DNA of 21,590 bases, taken from positions 1 to 21,590 of the forward strand of contig CAJGCL010000020.1 in NCBI GenBank assembly GCA_904501675.1. Direction: 5' to 3'. Shown here piece after piece: positions 15,878 to 21,590 of this stretch. This DNA is from Clostridiaceae bacterium. Its GTDB lineage: Bacteria; Bacillota; Clostridia; Oscillospirales; Acutalibacteraceae. Every line of letters begins with the position of its first letter. The first letter of the stretch is position 1. The notes beneath the pieces are model-generated. The model searched no databases. It was not told the DNA's origin and saw nothing but the letters and a program-made list of their open reading frames with translations. The position numbers were made by a program, and so were the translations under genes.

Positions 15878-16399
15878 CTATCTATTGATCTTCTTTGTTA
15901 CGTCGCCGGCCTTAAAAACCACGTAATCTGAAGCTATCTCAATGAGCTCCCAACTACCAATTTCTTCACCTTTGGAAAGTGTTAGTGTATCACCGGCAGA
16001 ACCTATCTGTATTAGAGCTGTCTTAAGACCGCTACTTCCTTTTACATAGCCTTTATATTTTGCAGAAGCAAGAACATCTTCTGAAAGAGGATCATTGTCA
16101 ATAAGTTCTACAACCTCTTTATCTTTTATAAGATTCCCACCAGGAAGAACCTCTACCTGATTAGAGTTCGCGGAAATATCACTATCACTAGGTACATTAT
16201 CACCACTAAGAACACCGTCGCCAAAAATCAGGAAAATAATAACACCTGCTAATATGAGAAACAATATCACCGGAACGAGAATCTTCATTATTGGGTTTTT
16301 ATCAAAAAAGTCCATCACCTTGAGCATCACGTCATTTTTAGGTGATACTTCCTTTGCTTTCTTTTCTTTGTTGCCAAATTTAGGTAACTCAAGAGCCAT
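15878..16399 (-). CDS. Bitopic protein with PilP/GspC HR-like domain, first gene of the pilus operon
   Basis: A 173-aa protein with a cytoplasmic, Lys-rich N-terminus (1-36), one membrane helix (about 38-59, IMKILVPVILFLILAGVIIF), a polar linker (60-95), and a small C-terminal beta domain (about 100-172). That domain begins DNDPLSEDVLASAKYKGYV and has ALIQIG, LSKGEEIGSWELIEI and DYVVFKAGD. This follows the PilP/GspC homology-region pattern 'DPf...l..l.l.G......Al......v..G..ig...l..I....v.l'. In Gram-negative systems this domain contacts the N0 domain of the secretin; here the next gene encodes an N0-like protein. PilP itself is a lipoprotein, whereas this one has a membrane anchor as GspC does. 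The start ATG has GGAGG 9 nt upstream. The fold match is by eye and moderate; the operon position makes it stronger. Confidence 0.72.
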   Translation of the reverse strand: MALELPKFGNKEKKAKEVSPKNDVMLKVMDFFDKNPIMKILVPVILFLILAGVIIFLIFGDGVLSGDNVPSDSDISANSNQVEVLPGGNLIKDKEVVELIDNDPLSEDVLASAKYKGYVKGSSGLKTALIQIGSAGDTLTLSKGEEIGSWELIEIASDYVVFKAGDVTKKINR

Positions 16400-16447
16400 A
16401 CCAAATAACCTCCAAGAATAATTGAATCATCAAAAATTTATGCTTGT

Positions 16448-16469
16448 AAAAATGACGAAAAAATCATCA
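16448..16469 (-). other. Weak hairpin with T run in the pilus operon leader
   Basis: On the minus strand TGATGA-TTTTT-TCGTCA can form a 6-bp stem (one G-T pair) at 16453-16469, followed by five T. A second copy of the ten bases containing its 5' arm (TTTGATGATT) lies downstream at 16425-16434 and could compete for the 3' arm. The stem is AT-rich and probably unstable, so an attenuator role is only a possibility. Confidence 0.25.
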
Positions 16470-16519
16470 AACATCTAATCTAGGGCATAATATACCCATT
16501 TAGACTTATACACATTATT

Positions 16520-16548
16520 AATATACTATATATAGGAAAAAATTTCAA
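16520..16548 (-). promoter_or_regulatory. Sigma-A-like promoter of the type IV pilus operon
   Basis: On the minus strand TTGAAA (16543-16548) and TATATT (16520-16525) are separated by exactly 17 bp, each one base from the housekeeping consensus, in a strongly AT-rich stretch. Transcription would begin near 16513, leaving a leader of about 115 nt before the first pilus gene. It lies just past the leuS terminator, so the pilus operon appears to be independently expressed. Confidence 0.6.
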
Positions 16549-16632
16549 TAGTTTTTTCTCTTCACACAACCAAAAAAGCACTAAAAAATACATAAAATTA
16601 CACATTAATTTTTGTGATATTTTTGCATTGAC

Positions 16633-16664
16633 AAAAAAAACTGTTCAGCGAATTCGCTGAACAG
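16633..16664 (-). terminator. Intrinsic terminator after leuS
   Basis: A perfect inverted repeat, CTGTTCAGCG-AATT-CGCTGAACAG (16641-16664), gives a 10-bp stem with a 4-nt loop. On the minus strand it is followed by eight T (16633-16640). It begins 20 nt after the leuS stop and separates the housekeeping block from the pilus operon. Confidence 0.93.
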
Positions 16665-16683
16665 CTTTTGTAGAAGACTAATC

Positions 16684-19089
16684 TTATTTTGCTACAATAT
16701 TTATAATTTTACCCGGCACGTAAATTTCCTTTACAATCGCTTTATCTACAAGGATTTCCTGCACCTTTTCGTCCGCTTTGGCGGCAGCAATTGCCTGCTC
16801 AGCAGTAGCATCCTTAGCAATTGTTACAGTTGCGCGAAGTTTACCGCAAATCTGCACAGGAACCTCAATTGTTGAATCAACTGTCTTAGCTTCATCATAA
16901 TCAGGCCACTGAGCAACAGCAAGAAGACCTTCACCACCAATATTCTCCCAAATTTCCTCTGCAACATGAGGCGCAAACGGGTCAAGAAGTTTAGTGTACG
17001 CCTTCAATTCACCCTTAGTAATTGAACCTGCATCATAAATCTCGTTAAGAAGAGCCATAAGAGCAGCAATCGCAGTGTTAAACTTCATGTTTTCAATGTC
17101 TTCTGACACTTTTTTAATTGTTTTGTGGAAGGATGTTTCCAACTTCTGAGAGAAGCCTTCCCCCTCTGTAACAAGTTCGAGAAGATTCCATGAACGGTCA
17201 ACAAAGCGCTTACAGCCCTTAACACTGCTTTCGCTCCATGGAGCAGCCTTCTCATAATCGCCCATAAAGAGAACATAGGTACGAAGAACATCGGCACCAA
17301 GAGAATCTACAACCTCGTTGGGGTCAACAACATTACCCTTAGATTTACTCATTTTATCACCATCAGGACCTAAAATAAGACCCTGAGCTGTTCTCTTCTT
17401 GTATGGCTCGTCAAATGGCACTTCACCTATATCATAGAGGAATTTATGCCAGAAACGTGAATAAATAAGGTGGCGTGTAACGTGTTCCATACCGCCGTTG
17501 TACCAATCAATTGGACCCCAATAGTTAAGTTTGTCCTTGTCTGCAAAAGCCTCTGTATTATGTGGATCTATGTATCTTAAGAAATACCATGAAGAACCTG
17601 CCCACTGAGGCATTGTATCAGTTTCGCGCTTCGCAGGCGCACCACACTTAGGACATGTACAGTTAACATAACTATCAATTTTAGCAAGTGGGCTTTCGCC
17701 GTCTGAACCGGGCTGGAAGTTATCAACCTCGGGAAGACGAAGTGGAAGTTCCTCATAAGGTACGGGTACAATTCCACACTTTTCACAGTGAACAATAGGA
17801 ATAGGCTCACCCCAATATCTCTGGCGGTTAAAAGCCCAATCTTTCATTTTGTACTGAACGCCTTTTTCACCAATTCCTTTTTCAGCAAGGAATTCAACCA
17901 TTTTTTCGATAGATGCAGCCTTTTTATCCATACCGTTAAGGAAACCTGAGTTTACCATTTCTCCGTCGCCAGTATATGCTTCAACATTAATATCGCCACC
18001 CTTGATTACCTCAATAATGTCGATACCGAATTTCTTTGCAAACTCATAGTCGCGCTGGTCATGCGCAGGCACAGCCATAATAGCACCCGTACCATAGCCC
18101 ATCATAACATAGTCTGAAATATAAATAGGAATTTCCTTGTTGTTTACAGGGTTAATAGCCACAAGGCCATCAATGCAAACACCTGTTTTATCCTTAACAA
18201 GCTGAGTTCTTTCAAATTCAGTTTTCTTCGCACACTCTGCGCGATACGCCTCAATATCTGCCATATTACCGATTTTATCTGCGTATTTATCAATAAGAGG
18301 ATGCTCTGGTGCCATAACCATAAATGTTACGCCAAAAAGAGTATCAGGACGAGTTGTGTAAATCTTCATCATCTCGTCTGTACCGCTGATATTGAAGTTA
18401 ACGAAAGCACCGGTAGATTTACCAATCCAGTTCACCTGTTGAAGCTTGATATTTGGAAGATAATCCACCTTATCAAGACCCTGAAGAAGCTTATCGGCAT
18501 ACTCTGTGATTCTGAGATACCAAACATCCTTGGATTTCTGAACAATATCACTATGGCAAATATCACACTTACCACCCTGAGAGTCTTCGTTTGAAAGAAC
18601 AACCTTGCAGGATGGGCAATAGTTTACAAGAGTTTTATCGCGGAAAACGAGTCCCTTTTCAAACATTTTAAGGAAAATCCACTGAGTCCACTTGTAGTAT
18701 CCCTCTTCTGTAGTATCAACAACTCTGTTCCAATCAAAAGAGAAACCAACCTTTTTAAGCTGAGAAGAGAATTTTTCAATGTTCATATCCGTAACCTTAC
18801 GAGGATGGATACCTGTTTTAATAGCATAGTTTTCTGTTGGAAGACCATACGCATCAAAACCTATAGGGAAAAGAACATTATAACCCTGCATTCTTCTTTT
18901 TCTTGAAATTACTTCAAGGCCTGAATATGCCTTGATATGGCCAACGTGCATACCTGCACCACTTGGATAAGGGAACTCTACAAGAGCATAGAATTTAGGC
19001 TTATCAGAGCCATCTTCTGCATGAAAAACTCCTGCATCTTCCCATTTTTTCTGCCATTTTTGCTCAACAGCTGAAAAATCGTACTTCAT
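16684..19089 (-). CDS. leuS: Leucyl-tRNA synthetase
   Basis: Class I synthetase that charges tRNA-Leu. Counting from the chosen start (801 aa), visible features are the HIGH motif HVGH (48-51) after PYPSGAGM, a zinc-type CPSC/CDIC pair (158-178), the CP1 editing domain with TTRPDTLFG (245-253) and GTGAIMAVPAHDQRDYEFA, a second cysteine cluster (HCEKC, CTCPKC), the WYNGGMEHVTRHLIYSRFWH segment, and KMSKS (579-583). All are intact. Two ATGs are in frame. The upstream one (19098) is only 1 nt from the AAGG of AGAAAGG, while 19089 is 10 nt from it and gives the family-typical MKYDFSAVEQKWQKKW opening, so I chose 19089. The gene follows rsfS by about 50 nt and ends at a strong terminator. Confidence 0.97.
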   Translation of the reverse strand: MKYDFSAVEQKWQKKWEDAGVFHAEDGSDKPKFYALVEFPYPSGAGMHVGHIKAYSGLEVISRKRRMQGYNVLFPIGFDAYGLPTENYAIKTGIHPRKVTDMNIEKFSSQLKKVGFSFDWNRVVDTTEEGYYKWTQWIFLKMFEKGLVFRDKTLVNYCPSCKVVLSNEDSQGGKCDICHSDIVQKSKDVWYLRITEYADKLLQGLDKVDYLPNIKLQQVNWIGKSTGAFVNFNISGTDEMMKIYTTRPDTLFGVTFMVMAPEHPLIDKYADKIGNMADIEAYRAECAKKTEFERTQLVKDKTGVCIDGLVAINPVNNKEIPIYISDYVMMGYGTGAIMAVPAHDQRDYEFAKKFGIDIIEVIKGGDINVEAYTGDGEMVNSGFLNGMDKKAASIEKMVEFLAEKGIGEKGVQYKMKDWAFNRQRYWGEPIPIVHCEKCGIVPVPYEELPLRLPEVDNFQPGSDGESPLAKIDSYVNCTCPKCGAPAKRETDTMPQWAGSSWYFLRYIDPHNTEAFADKDKLNYWGPIDWYNGGMEHVTRHLIYSRFWHKFLYDIGEVPFDEPYKKRTAQGLILGPDGDKMSKSKGNVVDPNEVVDSLGADVLRTYVLFMGDYEKAAPWSESSVKGCKRFVDRSWNLLELVTEGEGFSQKLETSFHKTIKKVSEDIENMKFNTAIAALMALLNEIYDAGSITKGELKAYTKLLDPFAPHVAEEIWENIGGEGLLAVAQWPDYDEAKTVDSTIEVPVQICGKLRATVTIAKDATAEQAIAAAKADEKVQEILVDKAIVKEIYVPGKIINIVAK

Positions 19090-19140
19090 TTTTATCATAC
19101 CTTTCTGTGAATAGAAAAATAATAATTAACTATTTAAAAA

Positions 19141-19488
19141 TCATTTGAGAAGCTCATTAACATCAATCTTTGCGCCATCTTCCCATAGGCGCTCAAGATT
19201 ATAATAATTCCTTGCTTCTTCAAGGAATACGTGAACTACTACACCAGGATACTCAAGAAGCACCCAGCCTGTTGCTCTGCCTTCAACATGCTCCGTTTGA
19301 ATACCTGCTTCTTCAAGCTGATATTCAACCTCATCTGCAAGGGCGCGCACGTGAGTATTGGAATTCGCAGTTGCAATAACAAAATAATCCGCAACTATTG
19401 TAAGCTCTTCAATTTTAATAACCTGAATATCATTACCCTTTTTATCATCAAGAGCTTTTACTATCTTTTTTACTAAATCTAAACTCAT
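19141..19488 (-). CDS. rsfS: Ribosome silencing factor RsfS (YbeB/Iojap)
   Basis: A 115-aa protein that binds L14 (uL14) of the 50S subunit and blocks subunit joining when nutrients are scarce. The family signatures VADYFVIATANSNTHVRALAD (about 32-52) and GWVLLEYPGVVVHVFLEEARNYYNLERLW (about 73-101) are complete, and the length is normal. Its ATG overlaps the yqeK stop by one base (TAATG) with GGAGAA 7 nt upstream, so the two are translationally linked. Confidence 0.96.
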   Translation of the reverse strand: MSLDLVKKIVKALDDKKGNDIQVIKIEELTIVADYFVIATANSNTHVRALADEVEYQLEEAGIQTEHVEGRATGWVLLEYPGVVVHVFLEEARNYYNLERLWEDGAKIDVNELLK

Positions 19489-20069
19489 TATTTCTTCTCC
19501 TGTTGTATTTTAAAGAGCGCATCATTATAAGCACCCAAAGTATCAGGATGCACTACCCTTTCAGCGTCTATTAAATCCTTTATTGTAAAGCTCAAGCCTT
19601 CTACAATAGCCTCATCAAGGGAACGAACAGCTTTTTCGCGCATAATTTCAACGCCGTTATAATCTCTTTCCGCACTTATAAAATCCGCTATAAAAATTAT
19701 TTTTTCCAAAAGGCTCATATTTTCTCTGCCTGTTGTATGGTAACGTATGGCATTAAGCATATCTTCATCAGAAATGCCTAGATTTTTTTCAGCAAAAACA
19801 GCGCCACATATAGCATGGTACAGCTTTGCCGTATTAAGCTCAATATCTGTAAGTGGAACCTTGTTTTCAAGAAGGTAAGAAAGTTGCAATCCGGCCGGTG
19901 TATCCTTGAAAGAATCATGAATAAGACCGGCTGTGTACGCCTTGTCTTTATCCGCACCATAAATTTCCGCTAGCATCACAGCAGAATCCGCTACATTCAA
20001 CGAGTGTATATAGCGCTTTTCAGTAAGGCGCTCTTTGAGAATGCTTTTGAATTCTTCATTTTTGCTCAT
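19488..20069 (-). CDS. yqeK: HD-domain diadenosine tetraphosphatase YqeK
   Basis: A 193-aa HD-superfamily hydrolase expected to split Ap4A symmetrically into two ADP. Metal-site residues of the family are present: His22 (YIHSLNVAD), His51-Asp52 (GLIHDSFKD), His85 (KLYHAICGA), His111 (RYHTTG) and Asp129 (IFIADFISAERD). The gene overlaps nadD by 4 bases (ATGA) and has AGGGG 8 nt before its ATG. The nadD-yqeK-rsfS order is widespread in Firmicutes. Confidence 0.95.
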   Translation of the reverse strand: MSKNEEFKSILKERLTEKRYIHSLNVADSAVMLAEIYGADKDKAYTAGLIHDSFKDTPAGLQLSYLLENKVPLTDIELNTAKLYHAICGAVFAEKNLGISDEDMLNAIRYHTTGRENMSLLEKIIFIADFISAERDYNGVEIMREKAVRSLDEAIVEGLSFTIKDLIDAERVVHPDTLGAYNDALFKIQQEKK

Positions 20070-20659
20070 TTATACAACCCCTTTGAAACAATGTATTCGT
20101 AAACAACAGAATCAACATTGCTGCTATTACCATTTTTCAATTCATCACGCACAATAGTTGAACTGATTTCAAATGGAACACTTTCGCAAATAAGCACGTT
20201 TTTCTCGCCACCCAGAAATTCATCTGCATAATCTTTCATTTCCGAAAGCATCTGCAAATTTTCTGTTCTGCACGCACAAACCAATGTACAAATACCTAGA
20301 ATCTCCTCATATTTGTACCATTTTGAAAAGGACAACAGCATATCGTCTCCCATATAAAGATACAATTGGGAATCAGGATATATTTTTTTGATTTGCGTAA
20401 GCGTGTCAATAGTATAACTTTTTCCGCCTCTCAATATTTCAATATCGCTGACCTCATAAAGAGATTCACTGAATAGAAGCCTGCACATATTGAGCCTGTC
20501 CTCTGCGCTTGCTCCACTCTTGTCTTTAAATGGAGACATGGCTGTAGGAATGATAACAACCCTATCTGCTCCGCAAAAGCGTGATAAATTCTCTGCAAGA
20601 AGCTTATGACCCTTGTGAGGCGGGTCAAAAGAACCGCCGTAAACAGCAATTTTTTTCAT
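20066..20659 (-). CDS. nadD: Nicotinate-nucleotide adenylyltransferase NadD
   Basis: Transfers AMP from ATP to nicotinate mononucleotide in NAD synthesis. The 197-aa sequence has the nucleotidyltransferase motif YGGSFDPPHKGH (7-18) with both catalytic-loop His, YLYMGDDMLLSFSKWYKYEE (100-119) for substrate binding, and ISSTIVRDELKNG (165-177), the ATP-binding ISxTxxR signature. The ATG comes one base after the fucosidase stop, and I see no good Shine-Dalgarno at the normal distance. The nearest purine-rich run, AGGGGGAA, is about 30 nt upstream. Initiation probably depends on ribosomes finishing the fucosidase. Confidence 0.96.
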   Translation of the reverse strand: MKKIAVYGGSFDPPHKGHKLLAENLSRFCGADRVVIIPTAMSPFKDKSGASAEDRLNMCRLLFSESLYEVSDIEILRGGKSYTIDTLTQIKKIYPDSQLYLYMGDDMLLSFSKWYKYEEILGICTLVCACRTENLQMLSEMKDYADEFLGGEKNVLICESVPFEISSTIVRDELKNGNSSNVDSVVYEYIVSKGLYK

Positions 20660-20660
20660 A

Positions 20661-21590
20661 TCAATACATTACCACAGAATTCATTTCAAGGTTCCCCCTG
20701 TACGAAGTTATTTTAATTTTAACTCTTGTAACCTCAACAGGTGTGATTTTATGTATTCTCTTATAGCCTACAACTCCGCCTGCACCAATCTTTTCCCATT
20801 TACCATCGCCTTTGTCTATGTAAAGCTCGTAGCCCTCAATATGCTGACCGTTTGCAATATATTCCTGCATAACGACCTTATCAAACATATCCTTCTGGGA
20901 AAGAGTTATGGTTATTTCAGGTGTTAAATCATTATCCGCAGGGCGCCATGTTTTATTCTCATCCTCTGAGAAGAGATTTTCTGCACTGTACTCTGAGGAT
21001 AATTCACTGGTTGCTTCAATTGTACCAATCTGAGAAACCTTGTATGTAAATGAACGCTTCAAATCCATACCTAATGCGGTCAGAATCTGAGTGTCCATAT
21101 CAGCAAATTTGCCGTTTTTCATTGGCGGAACGCCAAGCATAAAGCCACAGTTTGAACCAACTGTCTGCATGTAAAGCTTCCACAGTCTATCCTTAGTTTT
21201 CGCGGTATATTCATCGTCCTTATGATAGAACCATCTGTCTCTTATAGAAAGAGAAACCTCGCAAGGATACCATATGAAGTCTGTTTCTTTTTTGATAGCT
21301 TTTCGTGAGCCTAAATCAAGCTCGAATTCTTTTTCTTTCTTGAAAAAGCGCTTTTTAGCAGGCTTTTTACTGCGTTCAAAAGCACTATATATGCTGTGCC
21401 TTTCAGGCACAACACTCCACTCGTTTTCACGGATTACGCCCCACTCATTGCCGTACCAACGAACATCAGGACCCACAAGGGCAATAACTGCACCGGGCTG
21501 ACATTCTCTTACAACGTCGTAGTAACCTTCCCAATCATATTCCTGAATAACTCCGTTTTTAGTAGGCTCGTTTGCGCCGTCAAAACGAAC
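20661..21590 (-). CDS. Alpha-L-fucosidase (GH29), C-terminal part with discoidin-like domain
   Basis: The frame is open from the right edge for 309 codons to the TGA at 20661, so the N-terminus and most of the barrel are outside the window. The first residues read VRFDGAN, where the Asp corresponds to the GH29 nucleophile region. They are followed by DWEGYYDVVRECQPGAVIAL, GPDVRWYGNEWG and RENEWSVVP, which are characteristic of GH29-B type enzymes acting on 1,3/1,4-linked fucose. MLGVPPMKNGKFADMD marks the end of the catalytic domain. From about residue 195 on there is a F5/8 type C-like (CBM32-type) beta domain with AENLFSEDENKTWRPAD and a DKVVMQEYIANGQHIEGYEL stretch. This suggests use of host or mucin glycans. 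It lies one base before nadD on the same strand, an unusual partner for that gene. Secretion cannot be judged without the N-terminus. Confidence 0.9.
   Translation of the reverse strand, partial: VRFDGANEPTKNGVIQEYDWEGYYDVVRECQPGAVIALVGPDVRWYGNEWGVIRENEWSVVPERHSIYSAFERSKKPAKKRFFKKEKEFELDLGSRKAIKKETDFIWYPCEVSLSIRDRWFYHKDDEYTAKTKDRLWKLYMQTVGSNCGFMLGVPPMKNGKFADMDTQILTALGMDLKRSFTYKVSQIGTIEATSELSSEYSAENLFSEDENKTWRPADNDLTPEITITLSQKDMFDKVVMQEYIANGQHIEGYELYIDKGDGKWEKIGAGGVVGYKRIHKITPVEVTRVKIKITSYRGNLEMNSVVMY

Noticed and set aside
9442..16399. Type II secretion or competence (Com) system instead of type IV pili
   Set aside because: A true PilT with AIRNMIRE and the pilM-N-O set point to a retractile type IV pilus. 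Com systems lack PilT and PilM, and T2SS lacks a retraction motor.
16641..16664. Perfect 24-bp palindrome as an operator or recombination site
   Set aside because: Its position 20 nt after leuS and the following eight T on the minus strand are fully explained by an intrinsic terminator.
1..21590. CRISPR arrays, tRNA or rRNA genes, insertion sequences
   Set aside because: No spaced repeats, cloverleaf segments, rRNA-like stretches or transposase genes were seen. Gene gaps are nearly all under 110 bp.

Overview
The window is a fully co-directional (all minus strand), moderately AT-rich stretch. It most likely comes from a low-GC Gram-positive anaerobe of the Clostridia. The reasons are strong GGAGG/AGGGGG ribosome binding sites, two TTG starts, the nadD-yqeK-rsfS-leuS housekeeping order, and the absence of any outer-membrane gene. 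This placement is an inference from gene content; no 16S rRNA or other phylogenetic marker was compared.

Right part, in transcription order (about 21590 to 16633): the 3' part of a GH29-type alpha-L-fucosidase with a C-terminal discoidin-like domain runs with a single-base gap into nadD. It is followed by overlapping yqeK (Ap4A hydrolase) and rsfS (ribosome silencing factor), then leuS. The block ends at a perfect stem-loop with a T tract, a clear intrinsic terminator.

Left part (about 16548 to 1): a sigma-A-like promoter (TTGAAA, 17 bp, TATATT) opens a large type IV pilus operon that continues past the left edge. The order is: a small bitopic protein with a PilP/GspC HR-like end; an exported LysM protein with secretin N-domain-like repeats but no secretin barrel; pilT; pilC; pilM; pilN; pilO; pilB; and three prepilin-like proteins of 734, 1374 and more than 401 residues. 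PilB and PilT would drive extension and retraction through PilC. PilM/N/O plus the PilP-like protein would form the alignment complex. The LysM/secretin-N protein would extend that complex into the peptidoglycan. The three large prepilins look like a tip or adhesin set rather than the main fibre subunit. No short major pilin and no prepilin peptidase lie in the window.

The most interesting part is the apparent trans-wall apparatus in a putative single-membrane bacterium. It keeps PilP-like and PilQ N-domain-like parts, replaces the outer-membrane pore with a LysM wall anchor, and is coupled to giant pilins, one of which ends in a CFI-box domain.
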